In this document: piece by piece, positions 26,495 to 36,324 of the stretch
Position numbering within the stretch: position 1 is the stretch's first letter
How the letters are laid out: each line of letters starts with the position of its first letter
From: an uncultured Parabacteroides sp.
GTDB taxonomy: Bacteria; Bacteroidota; Bacteroidia; Bacteroidales; Tannerellaceae
Length of the DNA: 64,000 nucleotides
Direction of reading: 5' to 3'
Assembly: GCA_949295065.1 (NCBI GenBank)
Contig: CASFJQ010000005.1
Location: 62,001-126,000, forward strand
Program-made: the position numbers and the translations under genes
Notes under the pieces: generated by a model
Databases searched by the model: none
The model's input: only the letters and a program-made list of their open reading frames with translations
What the model was told of the DNA's origin: nothing

Positions 26495-27043
26495 GTGATT
26501 ATTGCCCAGAAAAAAAGAAAAGAAAACATTGCGGAATATCTGCTATATATGTGGCAAGTGGAAGACCTTATCCGTGCCAACAATTTTGATATGGATTCCA
26601 TAAAGCGAACTGTTATCTCGCATTATGAACAGCCGGAAGAAGTTAAAGAGCAGATTGCACAATGGTATGAAGAGATTATCAACATGATGCGTGAAGAAGG
26701 CGTCATGGAAAAAGGACATATACAGCTCAATAAGAATGTGATAATAACTCTTACAGATTTACATCTTAAGTTGCTGAAAACTCCTAAGGAAATGATTTAT
26801 GGTGCTGCATATTATAAGACTTTGCCTTATATCGTACAGCTCAGAAGCAAATCAGGAGGAAATGATTTGCCGGAACTGGAGACTTGCTTTTCGGCAGTAT
26901 ACGGTTATCTGGTGCTCAGAATGCAGGGAAAGGAAATTTCGGCAGAAACACTTGAAGCAATCAAGCAAATCAGTTCATTCCTTGCAATATTGGCTGAAAA
27001 ATACAGAGCTGATATGAACGGAGAGTTGGAATTGGAAGATTAA
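26495..27043 (+). CDS. DUF4924 family protein
   Basis: A 182-residue, largely helical cytoplasmic protein. The N-terminus MIIAQKKRKENIAEYLLYMWQ is typical of DUF4924, a family found in Bacteroidetes with no known function. The start codon appears to be GTG at 26495, because the conserved N-terminus begins there and no ATG is available. It lies 24 bases ahead of prfC and is probably co-transcribed with it, which suggests, but does not show, a link to translation. Confidence 0.72.
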   Translation: MIIAQKKRKENIAEYLLYMWQVEDLIRANNFDMDSIKRTVISHYEQPEEVKEQIAQWYEEIINMMREEGVMEKGHIQLNKNVIITLTDLHLKLLKTPKEMIYGAAYYKTLPYIVQLRSKSGGNDLPELETCFSAVYGYLVLRMQGKEISAETLEAIKQISSFLAILAEKYRADMNGELELED

Positions 27044-27067
27044 ATAATATAAATAACATAAACAAAC

Positions 27068-28648
27068 ATGAGTCAATTTTCAGACGAAATCAAGAGAAGA
27101 AGAACATTTGCTATTATCAGTCACCCTGACGCAGGTAAGACAACTCTTACAGAAAAGTTACTTCTGTTTGGTGGTGCAATCCACGTTGCGGGAGCTGTAA
27201 AATCAAACAAAATCAAAAAGACAGCCACTTCGGACTGGATGGAAATAGAAAAACAGCGTGGTATTTCTGTTGCTACATCCGTGATGGCTTTCGATTATGC
27301 TGATCATAAAATCAATATCCTGGATACTCCCGGTCACCAGGATTTTGCCGAAGATACTTTCCGTACTCTGACTGCTGTGGACAGCGTTATCATCGTTATT
27401 GACATTGCAAAAGGTGTGGAAGCGCAGACTCGCAAACTGATGGAAGTTTGCCGTATGCGTAAGACTCCGGTTATCGTGTTCGTGAACAAAATGGACCGCG
27501 ACGGTAAAGACCCGTTTGATTTGCTTGATGAAATTGAAGAAGAACTTCACATTAAGGTTCGTCCGCTAAGCTGGCCTATCGATATGGGACAGCGTTTCCG
27601 CGGTGTGTATAATATTTATGAAGAGAAACTGAACCTTTATACTCCGAGCAAACAGTATGTAACTGAAAACGTAGAGTTCAAGGATATAAACAGTCCGGAA
27701 CTGGAAAACTATATCGACCCGGCTCAGGCTGCAAAATTGCGTGAAGACATTGAACTTATCGAAGGCGTATATCCGGATTTTGATGTAAACACATATTTGT
27801 CCGGTGATATTGCTCCTGTGTTCTTCGGTTCGGCATTGAACAATTTCGGTGTAAAAGAACTTTTGGACTGCTTCATCAAGATTGCTCCTTCTCCACGTCC
27901 TGTCCAGGCTGTTGAAAGAGCTGTTGACCCGGAAGAAGAAGCTTTTACTGGTTTCGTATTCAAAATCCATGCAAATATGGACCCGAACCACAGAAGTTGT
28001 ATTGCTTTCGTGAAAATATGCTCGGGTAAATTTGAAAGAAACGTCAACTACAAGCATGTAAGATTCGGAAAGATGATGCGTTTCAGCAGTCCGACAGCTT
28101 TCATGGCCCAGAAGAAGGAAGTTGTTGACGAAGCTTATGCCGGAGATATCGTTGGTTTGCCTGATACAGGAAACTTCAAAATCGGTGATACACTTACTGC
28201 CGGAGAAGAGCTTCATTTCAAAGGTTTGCCAAGCTTCTCTCCTGAAATGTTCAAATATATTGAGAATGCAGACCCGATGAAGGCTAAACAGCTGAACAAA
28301 GGTATCGAGCAGTTGATGGACGAAGGTGTGGCTCAGTTGTTCACAAACCAGTTCAACGGACGAAAAATTATCGGAACAGTCGGTCAGCTTCAGTTCGAAG
28401 TTATCCAGTACCGTTTGCTTCACGAATATGGCGCTCAATGTAAATGGGAACCGGTCAGCCTTTACAAAGCTTGCTGGATAGAAAGCGACAATCAGGTTAT
28501 GCTTGAGAATTTCAAGAAACGCAAAGCTCAGTATATGGCTGTCGATAAGGAAGGGCGCGATGTTTATCTGGCTGACTCCGGCTACGTACTGATGATGGCT
28601 CAACAGGATTTCCCTGATATCAAATTCCATTTCACATCTGAATTCTGA
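27068..28648 (+). CDS. prfC: Peptide chain release factor 3
   Basis: GTPase that recycles RF1 and RF2 from the ribosome after termination. The 526 residues have the G1 loop SHPDAGKTT (18-26), DTPGHQDF (G3), NKMD (G4) and domains II and III of RF3; the closing FP(D)IKFHFTSEF block is also typical. The last base of the stop codon is shared with the ATG of apbE, so these two genes are translationally coupled. Confidence 0.97.
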   Translation: MSQFSDEIKRRRTFAIISHPDAGKTTLTEKLLLFGGAIHVAGAVKSNKIKKTATSDWMEIEKQRGISVATSVMAFDYADHKINILDTPGHQDFAEDTFRTLTAVDSVIIVIDIAKGVEAQTRKLMEVCRMRKTPVIVFVNKMDRDGKDPFDLLDEIEEELHIKVRPLSWPIDMGQRFRGVYNIYEEKLNLYTPSKQYVTENVEFKDINSPELENYIDPAQAAKLREDIELIEGVYPDFDVNTYLSGDIAPVFFGSALNNFGVKELLDCFIKIAPSPRPVQAVERAVDPEEEAFTGFVFKIHANMDPNHRSCIAFVKICSGKFERNVNYKHVRFGKMMRFSSPTAFMAQKKEVVDEAYAGDIVGLPDTGNFKIGDTLTAGEELHFKGLPSFSPEMFKYIENADPMKAKQLNKGIEQLMDEGVAQLFTNQFNGRKIIGTVGQLQFEVIQYRLLHEYGAQCKWEPVSLYKACWIESDNQVMLENFKKRKAQYMAVDKEGRDVYLADSGYVLMMAQQDFPDIKFHFTSEF

Positions 28649-29679
28649 TGAAAAAGTTTATTATATTGATTATTGGTTGTTGCATGTCACTGCTGGCATG
28701 CAAGCAACCGGCTGTGCAGTATTTCGAATATAGCGGAAGACTTCACACTCCTTTCCATATTAAATATGCATATACAGAACCTCTGGATGAAGAAATAAAA
28801 GGCGAACTTGACAGATTCTATCATCTGTTTAATGCTTTTGACTCAACTTCTGTTGTTTCACATATCAACCAGAACAAGAATATGGCTGTTGAGGATTCTG
28901 TTTTCACCAGCTTGTTCCGTACTGCTATGCTAATTTCTGCTTATACCGACGGAGCTTATGATATAACTTGCGCACCATTGATTAATCTTTGGGGATTCGG
29001 ATTCAGCGACAAAGACAGTATCAGCCAGGCAAACATAGACAGTGTGAAACAGTTTATCGGTTATCAGAAAGTGCATCTTGAGAATGGTATTATCAAGAAA
29101 GATGACCCAAGACTGCTGCTTAACTGTTCTTCAATTGCCGATGGAACAGTGTGCGACATGATTGCCGACTGTTTCGACAAACATGGAATCACTGATTATA
29201 TGGTTGAATTTGGCGGTGAAATTGTTGCCAAAGGTAAAAACCAACGCGGTGACTACTGGCGACTGGGAATAAACAAACCTCAGGACGATTCAACAGGAAT
29301 TAATCAGGAACTCCAGACTATAATTCAGCTTTGGCCAAAAGATTTGAGCGAGGAAAATGCCGTAAACAATGGCAGAAGAGGTATGGCTACTTCGGGAAAC
29401 TATCGTAATTTCTACATTAAAGACGGTAAGAAATATGCTCATACAATTGACCCGAGAGAAGGTGCTCCTGTGCAAAGAGATGTTCTGAGCGCAACTATAA
29501 TCGCACCAACCGCTATGATGGCTGATGCATGCGCTACTGCCTGCATGGTTCTGGGAAGTGACGGAGCAGAGAAATTAAGAGCCAAACTTCCGATGATAGA
29601 ATATTATCTGATTTGCGGCGATTCAACAGGATACTATTCCATTTCCTCAGCAGGATTTGACAAGTTTGTGATAAAATAA
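28648..29679 (+). CDS. apbE: FAD:protein FMN transferase
   Basis: Attaches FMN covalently to threonines of exported flavoproteins such as NqrB/NqrC and RnfG. The 343 residues begin with a lipoprotein signal, LLAC at 15-18, so it is anchored on the periplasmic side. Family motifs include ALxxxFYHLFNAFDSTS, SIADGTVCDMIAD, FGGEIVAKGKN and HTIDPREGAP, and an Asp/Thr-rich magnesium site near ADACATACMVLG. It overlaps prfC by one base. No target flavoprotein gene is in the window. Confidence 0.93.
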   Translation: MKKFIILIIGCCMSLLACKQPAVQYFEYSGRLHTPFHIKYAYTEPLDEEIKGELDRFYHLFNAFDSTSVVSHINQNKNMAVEDSVFTSLFRTAMLISAYTDGAYDITCAPLINLWGFGFSDKDSISQANIDSVKQFIGYQKVHLENGIIKKDDPRLLLNCSSIADGTVCDMIADCFDKHGITDYMVEFGGEIVAKGKNQRGDYWRLGINKPQDDSTGINQELQTIIQLWPKDLSEENAVNNGRRGMATSGNYRNFYIKDGKKYAHTIDPREGAPVQRDVLSATIIAPTAMMADACATACMVLGSDGAEKLRAKLPMIEYYLICGDSTGYYSISSAGFDKFVIK

Positions 29680-29699
29680 TATACAGAGACTTTCCGAAA

Positions 29700-29862
29700 G
29701 CAAGTTTCACCATTTCTCCAAATCATTTATAATCAAGAAAATGTTGTGACGGGAGTCATAAAAAAGAGCTTTGGGGTTTGCGTGCAAGAAGATGTTAAAA
29801 GATGTTCACAAATCACAGGATTGCTCGGATTATCAATATTATAAATAATTTGTGAAACTTGC
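29700..29862. repeat. Segment with 11-bp terminal inverted repeats
   Basis: GCAAGTTTCAC at 29700-29710 and GTGAAACTTGC at 29852-29862 are perfect inverted copies bounding 163 bp without a real ORF. The right end is shared with a sequence at 49255. Its look is that of a small non-autonomous element, but no target duplication can be seen. Confidence 0.5.
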
Positions 29863-29871
29863 AAAAGTAAA

Positions 29872-29936
29872 AAAAAGGCAGGCAGCTTTTCCGGAAAACA
29901 TCGCAGTGTTTCAGGAAAAAGCTGCCTACCTTTTTT
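29872..29936. repeat. Hairpin element (about 65 bp), copy 1, possible two-way terminator
   Basis: Runs AAAAAAGGCAGGCAGCTTTT through CCGGAAAACATCGCAGTG to AAGCTGCCTACCTTTTTT. The stem GGCAGCTTTT/AAAAGCTGCC has A-runs on the left and T-runs on the right, so it can end transcription from both sides, fitting its place between convergent apbE and RSH. A nearly identical copy is at 49334-49398 in the same orientation. Confidence 0.75.
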
Positions 29937-29964
29937 ATTGAATATCCATATAAAATTTCTGCCA

Positions 29965-30052
29965 ATTACATTCGGATGTAATTTCAATTACTTCCTGATG
30001 TAAATCTGATTACATATAGAAGTAATTCAACTTACTTCTATATATAAATTGG
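29965..30052. repeat. Four-unit array, exact 22-bp period, core ATTAC-n-GTAAT
   Basis: Units start at 29965, 29987, 30009 and 30031. The first is a palindrome ATTACAT-TCGG-ATGTAAT, the next two are close variants and the fourth is degenerate. The array is between the 3' ends of apbE and RSH, so it is not in a promoter position. It follows hairpin copy 1 by 29 bp. Confidence 0.8.
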
Positions 30053-30069
30053 ACATATTCCAGAAGGAA

Positions 30070-30085
30070 AGTTGACAAGGCCAAG
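30070..30085. repeat. Half copy of the GTTGACAAG repeat
   Basis: A single AAGTTGACAAGGCC without the inverted partner, next to the end of the RSH gene. Probably a remnant of the dispersed family. Confidence 0.5.
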
Positions 30086-30114
30086 CACCTGTCACTTCGC
30101 ACACTCGAATATTA

Positions 30115-32427
30115 TCAATCAGCAGTTCTAGATACTGATTTAATATTATCAATCTTGGACAGACGAACGCACATTTTCTGAATGTCCTCAACATCGTGAA
30201 CTTTCAGCTTAATCTTTCCTTCAAATACACCATCCTTGGCTTCAATCAGAAGTCGGATAATATTTACGTTGAATTCCTCAGAGATAGCTTTCGTTATTGA
30301 ATAAAGCATTCCCAATGAATCTATACCTTTGACTTCCAAAGTTGCCTCGAAAGAAGCATTTGTGTAACTGCTCCATTCCGTGTTAAGGATACGTTCACCA
30401 AAGCTACTCTTCAACCTCATCGCTATCGGGCATGAACGCTTATGCACAACGACGTTGCCTTCATCATTGATAAATCCCAAAGAATCGTCACCCGGAATAG
30501 GTTTGCAGCAATCTGCAATCACATAGTTCTTCTGGAAACCTTCTTCCTTAAGGATATAAGGCTTCTTCTTGTCATATTTAGGTTTTTCTTTCTGCGCCGG
30601 GTTGGATTCAGCAGATTGTGCAGCTTGATGTTTGCTGTCAGAAGAATATTTTGTGGCCATTCTTAAAGCAGACTTCACATATTTGAACAGCAAATTGTCA
30701 CTCTTGCCTTTTATAATCTTCTGAAGATTATCCGGCAATACTATATCACCTTTCTCGACAGAATAGAACAAGTCTTCCTTCTTTGAAAAGCCAAAATACA
30801 TAGACAAATTGTCAATATTGGCAGAGCTGGATTCAACTCCTGCAGAATGCAATGCCGAAATCACCTTCGCCTCTCCTGCTTTATCTATTTCTTTACGTGA
30901 GCGTTTAAGCGCAGCGGTTATTTTTGAACGTGCCCTGGCAGTTGTAATAAAGTTCAACCATTCAGGTTGCGGAGTTTGAGAACGTGAAGTCAATATCTCA
31001 ACCTGGTCTCCACTTGAAAGCTTGTGGCTGAGAGGCACCAGTTTATGATTTACTTTTGCACCAATACTCTTGTGGCCGATATCGGAATGCAGAGCATACG
31101 CAAAGTCAAGAGCAGTTGCGCCTTGCGGCAAAGTCTTGATATCGCCCTTAGGTGTAAATACAAATATCTCGGAAGAATACAGATTCAGCTTGATCGTGTC
31201 AAGGAAATCCAAGGCATTCGGGTCAGGATTTTCCAGAATTTCAGTAATAGTCTGAAGCCATTTGTCCAATTCCGTATCTTCCTCAACATGTTTTTCCTTA
31301 TACTTCCAATGAGCGGCAAAACCCTTTTCCGCAATGTCGTCCATTCTACGACTACGGATTTGTATTTCAACCCATTGTCCGTCAGGCCCCATTACGGTAA
31401 GATGCAATGCCTGATAACCGTTAGCTTTCGGACGACTTACCCAATCTCGGATTCGGTCCGGCCTGATTCGGTAAACATCAGTAATTGCAGAATAAATATC
31501 CCAACACTGGTTTTTCTCATCAACACCGGGAAGTGGTTCGAAAATTATACGGACAGCATAAATATCATATATATCTTCGAATGCTACTTTCTTCGTTTCC
31601 ATCTTATTCCATATAGAATAGATAGATTTGACACGCGCACGCATTTCATATTTCATGCCAAGGGCTTTGAGTTTCTCGTGCACGGGAGTAGCAAAATGTT
31701 CGAACAATTTATTTCTGATATCGGCTGTTGCCTCAAGTTTATTTGAAATTTCCTGATATTCCTTCGGATGTTCATATTTGAAACTCAAGTCTTCCAGTTC
31801 GGTTTTAATGGAAAAAAGTCCTAATCTATGAGCCAAAGGAGCGTATAAATAAAGCGTTTCTCCTGCAATCTTAAACTGTTTTGCCGGAAGCATAGAGCCC
31901 AAAGTACGCATATTATGCAAACGGTCGGCAATCTTGATGAGAATGACACGTATGTCGTCACTCATGGTAAGGAGCAGTTTCCTGAAGTTCTCTGCCTGGG
32001 CAGATGCCTGCTCTCCGAATATTCCTCCGGCAATCTTTGTCAAACCATCGACAATCTGGGCTATCTTCTCGCCGAACATATCCTTTATGTCCTCAACTGT
32101 ATAGTCCGTATCCTCAACGACGTCATGAAGCAGTGCAGAACAAATGGAAGTTGAGCCAAGCCCCATCTCACAACAGACAATCTTGGCTACAGCTATAGGA
32201 TGCATGATATATGGTTCTCCAGAACGCCGTTTCACTCCGGCATGAGCCTGATTAGCAAAATCAAAAGCCTTTTTGATTCTGTCAACTTTCATTCGATGAT
32301 TGGACTTCATATAAGCGTCAAGCAGCTCATTGAATCCGTCCTGAATCATTTTTTCATCTGCCGAAAGAGCCGGAGCTGTTTCTTTCGGGACATTTATATT
32401 ATTCATTACTTCATTTGTATCGCCCAT
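30115..32427 (-). CDS. Bifunctional (p)ppGpp synthetase/hydrolase (RSH)
   Basis: Makes and breaks the alarmone (p)ppGpp. The 770 residues contain, in order, an HD hydrolase domain (about 60-190, with LLHDVVEDTDYT), a synthetase domain (about 255-385, EDIYDIYAVRIIFEP), a TGS domain (about 425-485, VFTPKGDIKTLPQGATALDFA) and a C-terminal ACT domain (about 690-770). The HD residues are intact, so it is the bifunctional Rel/SpoT type. A Shine-Dalgarno AGGAGG stands 9 bases before the ATG. It is the last gene of the minus-strand block that starts with parA, but has its own promoter. Confidence 0.95.
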   Translation of the reverse strand: MGDTNEVMNNINVPKETAPALSADEKMIQDGFNELLDAYMKSNHRMKVDRIKKAFDFANQAHAGVKRRSGEPYIMHPIAVAKIVCCEMGLGSTSICSALLHDVVEDTDYTVEDIKDMFGEKIAQIVDGLTKIAGGIFGEQASAQAENFRKLLLTMSDDIRVILIKIADRLHNMRTLGSMLPAKQFKIAGETLYLYAPLAHRLGLFSIKTELEDLSFKYEHPKEYQEISNKLEATADIRNKLFEHFATPVHEKLKALGMKYEMRARVKSIYSIWNKMETKKVAFEDIYDIYAVRIIFEPLPGVDEKNQCWDIYSAITDVYRIRPDRIRDWVSRPKANGYQALHLTVMGPDGQWVEIQIRSRRMDDIAEKGFAAHWKYKEKHVEEDTELDKWLQTITEILENPDPNALDFLDTIKLNLYSSEIFVFTPKGDIKTLPQGATALDFAYALHSDIGHKSIGAKVNHKLVPLSHKLSSGDQVEILTSRSQTPQPEWLNFITTARARSKITAALKRSRKEIDKAGEAKVISALHSAGVESSSANIDNLSMYFGFSKKEDLFYSVEKGDIVLPDNLQKIIKGKSDNLLFKYVKSALRMATKYSSDSKHQAAQSAESNPAQKEKPKYDKKKPYILKEEGFQKNYVIADCCKPIPGDDSLGFINDEGNVVVHKRSCPIAMRLKSSFGERILNTEWSSYTNASFEATLEVKGIDSLGMLYSITKAISEEFNVNIIRLLIEAKDGVFEGKIKLKVHDVEDIQKMCVRLSKIDNIKSVSRTAD

Positions 32428-32464
32428 GGTTTTTGCCTCCTATCTTTTTTACATAGTGTAGCTA

Positions 32465-32472
32465 CAAATATA
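32465..32472 (-). promoter_or_regulatory. Predicted -7 box for the RSH gene
   Basis: On the minus strand TATATTTG matches TAnnTTTG, 37 bases upstream of the ATG, and a TTTA stands 19 bases further upstream in place of TTTG. Confidence 0.5.
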
Positions 32473-32502
32473 AGATTTTATTTATAAGAATAAATAAAAA
32501 AA

Positions 32503-32540
32503 GAGTACAACCTGTTTGATTTTTCAAACAAATTGTACTC
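32503..32540 (-). terminator. Terminator behind the transglycosylase gene
   Basis: GAGTACAA at 32503-32510 pairs with TTGTACTC at 32533-32540, with an inner GTTTG/CAAAC pair. Read on the minus strand it is followed by seven T's. It separates the parA-parB-DUF5683-transglycosylase transcripts from the RSH gene. The 320 bases between it and the transglycosylase stop (32541-32861) show no gene or repeat to me. Confidence 0.75.
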
Positions 32541-32861
32541 AAATACGTCAAACCAATTAAGTTCTCTGTAGTCATCAGACAATCGAATTGCCTTAAAAAC
32601 CTTTCAAATAATAACTTTAAATCTAAACACTGTATGAAAATATCGTCATCACGACGAACACAATTATTAGTCTTACATCAACGAAGTTCAATAAATTCAA
32701 CGATATAGCAATACAGAATCGAAATAAAGCCGTTTTTTATGTCCTAAATTCGAAAAAATCTCGACGAAATAGGTTTTTAATATAATAAGGCAATGCTTCA
32801 ATAAACAAATTATTTGTCCAACAACAAATTAATTGCAGAGAGCTATTGTTGTATATAAGAT

Positions 32862-34397
32862 TTACACGACCGGAATCTTCAGGACTTGCCCCGGACGTAT
32901 CGTAGCATTTGTAAGGTTATTTGCTTTTTGCAAATCTTTCGCAGTCAAACCCGGATATTTCTTTGAAATAGTATATAATGAATCTCCTGATTTTACCTTA
33001 TAAGATATAAAATCACTTTCCACCTTGACCGATGTTCCGGATTTAGCTGTAGTTTTATTTGCAGAAGAAGAAGAAGAAGATTTTGCGGAAGCAAACGAAA
33101 CACCGCCGTTATCAACATACAACTTCAGACGTTTGCCTCGTGCAACCTTATTGCTTCTCAGACCGTTCCACTTTCTGATTTGCTGGGCTGTGACACCATA
33201 TTTATTTGCAATTGTATATAAATTCTCACCGCTGGCAACAGTATGTGTTATACGTTCCTGCGTAGCCATTTCCTTATCCTCACCGGCAAAAGACGAATTC
33301 AGCGCAATGCAATTGGCAAGCAAATCTTCTGCACGATGATTATACACAGTATCTTCACAGCTTACAAAGACATATGTTTCGGCAGCAGGCAACTTAAGCA
33401 CTGAAGGCTTTACGTTTCCCGGTATAATATCTCTCTTATATTGAGGATTCAAAGCACGCAATTCTGTAACGTCAAGGTTCAACACATCAGCTACTTGCTG
33501 AAGATGAAGCATTTTATTGACCATCACTGTGTCTGTAGCCAATGGCAAAGTTGACTGCAAAGGGCAGATATTGTGGTCGCAATAATAATTCATTATATAA
33601 TTTGCGGCGATAAACAGAGGAACATAAGAACGTGTTTCTTTTGGCAAATAAGGGAAGATGGACCAAAAATCTGTTTTTCCACCAGAACGGCGTATCGCCT
33701 TGTTGACATTTCCCGGTCCGCAATTATAAGAAGCAAGGACTAGGCTCCAGTCTTTATATATTTCATACATATCCTTGAAATAAAGGCAAGCAGCTTCTGT
33801 CGATTTCAAAGGGTCGCGACGTTCATCCACAAGACTGTTTATTTCAAGTCCGTAACTTTTTCCCGTAGGCAACATAAATTGCCACAATCCGCTGGCTCCG
33901 ACACGCGAAAGAGCTACAGGATTCAGAGCACTCTCAACTATTGCAAGATATTTAAGCTCAATCGGCAAGCCATGTTTATCCAGTACGTTTTCTATTATTG
34001 GGAAATAGAAATCAGCCATACCAAGCATATAACTTACAAGATTACGGCGACGTTCAGCATATAAATCTATACAGTCACGAACCACCTTGTTATATGGCAT
34101 TTCAATTATGCAAGGCAAACTTTTCAGTCTGGCTGCATAAACAGAATCGGGGAAATATACATTTTCTTCATCATCATGGCAATAGTCAAATTTCTGTGAA
34201 AAATACTGCACGTGCCATGTTTTCATCAAACTGTCAACATCTGCATCCAAACTTTCGGGGATAAGACCTATGCTCTCACGGATAGAATCCTCATTGGACA
34301 ACGATGAATAATCCCGGTTTTCCTCAGGAATATCAGTCTGCGAAAAAACAACAGACGTGCATAAACACAAAAATAAAGATAAAATATACTTTGCCAT
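32862..34397 (-). CDS. MltD-like lytic transglycosylase with LysM domains
   Basis: A periplasmic murein lytic transglycosylase that cuts between MurNAc and GlcNAc. It has 511 residues: signal peptide ending in VFSQ, an SLT domain (about 130-255) with the catalytic Glu in VESALNPVALSRVGASGLWQ, and two LysM peptidoglycan-binding domains at the C-terminus (about 383-427, HTVASGENLYTIANKYGV; about 465-509, KVKSGDSLYTISKKYP). A Ser/Thr/Lys-rich linker separates the two LysMs. It is 4 bases behind the DUF5683 gene and belongs to the parAB operon arrangement common in Bacteroidetes. Confidence 0.92.
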   Translation of the reverse strand: MAKYILSLFLCLCTSVVFSQTDIPEENRDYSSLSNEDSIRESIGLIPESLDADVDSLMKTWHVQYFSQKFDYCHDDEENVYFPDSVYAARLKSLPCIIEMPYNKVVRDCIDLYAERRRNLVSYMLGMADFYFPIIENVLDKHGLPIELKYLAIVESALNPVALSRVGASGLWQFMLPTGKSYGLEINSLVDERRDPLKSTEAACLYFKDMYEIYKDWSLVLASYNCGPGNVNKAIRRSGGKTDFWSIFPYLPKETRSYVPLFIAANYIMNYYCDHNICPLQSTLPLATDTVMVNKMLHLQQVADVLNLDVTELRALNPQYKRDIIPGNVKPSVLKLPAAETYVFVSCEDTVYNHRAEDLLANCIALNSSFAGEDKEMATQERITHTVASGENLYTIANKYGVTAQQIRKWNGLRSNKVARGKRLKLYVDNGGVSFASAKSSSSSSANKTTAKSGTSVKVESDFISYKVKSGDSLYTISKKYPGLTAKDLQKANNLTNATIRPGQVLKIPVV

Positions 34398-34401
34398 TTA
34401 T

Positions 34402-35145
34402 TCAAAATTTTAAACTACAGTTCAATCCATAAAGCTCGGAAGTCCGCGAAGTTCGTGGCGAAACAACAGGCTCAACACGCATCGACAAGTCCGGAGATAT
34501 GTCAAAGTCGAAAAGCTGAGCGTCAACATATGCATCTATGATTGACAACGCATAAACACCAACGGTTATTATTATACTCAAATCCCTGTAGCGTCTGTAA
34601 TAATCTTTCTGATTCTTCAGCGCATTCTGAAACTGAGTGTTGTCAACATACTCCAGTGGATCAGCTCCGGGTGAAAGAAGCTCCTGCCAGCTCTTGCTCA
34701 GATGGTCCTTTGTTATGACTATCTGTTCATCAGGGTCTTTCCTGGAATTCTCCTGAATCATATAATAATCGTTCATGATGTCTTTATACGCCGTAGAATA
34801 ATCCTTATAATTACGGTTATTCCATGTCACGGCATACATACAGCCCATCAAACCGCCGTAAACAATCGGCAATTTCCAATACTTCTGATTATAAATCTGT
34901 CCCAAACCGGGCACAAGTGCCAATAAGACTGCTTTTTTGGGGTCTGGTTTAAAAACCGGAGCAAGTTTAACATTTGGAACAGATACAGAATCTGCTGAAC
35001 GGAGCACAGCAGCCACTGTTGAATCAACCGGTTCCACAACAGCTACAGCAGAGTCTGCCTTTTGCAGACTAACGTTCTCTTGCGAATATCCCGGTTTACA
35101 AAACAGAAGCAAAAGAGACAATATTATCAGGAGACGAGTCTTCAT
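34402..35145 (-). CDS. DUF5683 family protein
   Basis: An exported protein of 247 residues: signal peptide ending in YSQ, a linker, then the DUF5683 core with KAVLLALVPGLGQIYNQKYWKLP and hydrophobic segments. The family is Bacteroidetes-specific and repeatedly lies between parB and the LysM transglycosylase, as here; its function is unknown, but the genetic link to cell-wall and chromosome-segregation genes suggests a cell-cycle or envelope role. The start overlaps the parB stop by 4 bases (ATGA). Confidence 0.8.
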   Translation of the reverse strand: MKTRLLIILSLLLLFCKPGYSQENVSLQKADSAVAVVEPVDSTVAAVLRSADSVSVPNVKLAPVFKPDPKKAVLLALVPGLGQIYNQKYWKLPIVYGGLMGCMYAVTWNNRNYKDYSTAYKDIMNDYYMIQENSRKDPDEQIVITKDHLSKSWQELLSPGADPLEYVDNTQFQNALKNQKDYYRRYRDLSIIITVGVYALSIIDAYVDAQLFDFDISPDLSMRVEPVVSPRTSRTSELYGLNCSLKF

Positions 35146-36032
35146 TTGATATTATCCAGCAAACTAATCAATTTCTCCAATTCTTCTTCAGATGAGAACG
35201 GGATTGTTATTTTTCCTTTTCCTTTATCATTACAAACTAGCTGAACTTTCGTCTGGAAGAAACTGGACAAATGTTCCTTCAACATATCATAGCCTTCAGG
35301 CAAAGCAGCTTTGGCAGATTTCTGCTTTTCTGCCTTCTTGTCTTCCAGTTTCCCTCCTGCTACGACGTATTTTACCAGTTCCTCAACATTTCTCACCGAC
35401 AAACCTTCGGACAGAATCTGTTCATAAAGGGCAATCTGAACTTCCGGGTCTTCAACTGATATAAGCGCTCTTGCATGTCCCATATCAATTTTACGGTCCT
35501 TCAGTCCCATCTGTATTTCAGCAGGAAGTTTCAACAGTCTGACATAGTTGGCAATCGTAGTACGTTTTTTCCCAACGCGCTCGCTCAGTTGCTCCTGAGT
35601 CAGACCATAATTTTCAATCAGCTTCTGATAAGCCAATGCAATTTCTATTGCGTTCAAGTCCTCGCGCTGAATATTCTCAATAAGAGCCATTTCCACGACA
35701 TTCTCATCTGCCGCAGTTTTCACATATGCTGGGATTTGTGTCAGCCCTGCTTTAAGAGAAGCTCTGTAACGGCGCTCTCCGGAAATAATCATATACTGGT
35801 CATTTCCGGTTTCTCTCACTGTTATAGGCTGAATTACACCGAGAGCTTTTATTGATACAGCCAATTCGTCCAATGCTGCTTCATCAAACACCGAACGAGG
35901 CTGCTCCGGATTGGGCTGAATCTTTGAAAGTTCTATTTCACAAATAGACGATGAACCACCTGTCTTAAGGTCGTCCATCGTAATCAATGCGTCCAATCCA
36001 CGACCCAATGCCGATTTTTTCATTAAAGCCAT
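35142..36032 (-). CDS. parB: Chromosome partitioning protein ParB
   Basis: Centromere-binding CTPase that loads onto parS and spreads. The 296 residues have the N-terminal KKSALGRGLDAL, the GERRYR box at 85-90, ENIQRED at 119-125, and a helix-turn-helix at about 145-167 (LSERVGKKRTTIANYVRLL). A Lys/Glu-rich linker leads to the C-terminal dimerisation part. The start could be the ATG three codons in. No parS palindrome could be recognised in the window. It lies about 290 bp downstream of parA with a dispersed repeat in between. Confidence 0.95.
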   Translation of the reverse strand: MALMKKSALGRGLDALITMDDLKTGGSSSICEIELSKIQPNPEQPRSVFDEAALDELAVSIKALGVIQPITVRETGNDQYMIISGERRYRASLKAGLTQIPAYVKTAADENVVEMALIENIQREDLNAIEIALAYQKLIENYGLTQEQLSERVGKKRTTIANYVRLLKLPAEIQMGLKDRKIDMGHARALISVEDPEVQIALYEQILSEGLSVRNVEELVKYVVAGGKLEDKKAEKQKSAKAALPEGYDMLKEHLSSFFQTKVQLVCNDKGKGKITIPFSSEEELEKLISLLDNIK

Positions 36033-36040
36033 AAATATTT

Positions 36041-36110
36041 AGTTCTTTAGTTTTTGAGTTTTTAAGTTTATAAGTTTTTGATTTGTTCCAACTCAAAGCT
36101 TACAAACTAT
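36041..36110. repeat. TTTTTGAG / TTTAAG-type short repeat
   Basis: AGTTTTTGAG, TTTTTAAGTTTATAAG and TTTTTGA lead into AACTCAAAGCTTACAAACT, an inverted partner. It is a shorter relative of the tandem repeat behind ung and lies upstream of parB. Confidence 0.55.
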
Positions 36111-36165
36111 ATTAACCCAACACTTATATATTATTTACTAAGTTCCGCAAGTGCTTTACTTATAA

Positions 36166-36298
36166 AGTTGACAAGGCTTAAGAGACAAGTTGACAAGAGA
36201 TATATTATCTATAAGTTGAAAATAAATACTGCTCTGTGTCTCTGTGAACACTATGTTTAAAAATCTCGTCAACTCGTTAACTTGTCAACTCGTTAACT
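36166..36298. repeat. Dispersed GTTGACAAG repeat between parA and parB
   Basis: AAGTTGACAAGG and CAAGTTGACAAGAG on the left, CTCGTCAACTCGTTAAC and TTGTCAACTCGTTAAC on the right. The middle (36230-36262) reads CTCTGTGTCTCTGTGAACAC and is similar, inverted, to the middle of the copy at 61930, so this is a longer member of the family. Confidence 0.75.
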
Positions 36299-36324
36299 GA
36301 AAGCTAAGCTCAGCGAAACCTGAA

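Noticed and set aside
27566..28630. A 354-codon open frame opposite prfC
   Set aside because: It is fully antisense to an unmistakable prfC gene and its translation has no recognisable domain or start signal.
32541..32861. A hidden gene or RNA between the transglycosylase and its terminator
   Set aside because: No frame longer than a few dozen codons with a start, no stem-loop other than the terminator, and no tRNA-like fold were found.
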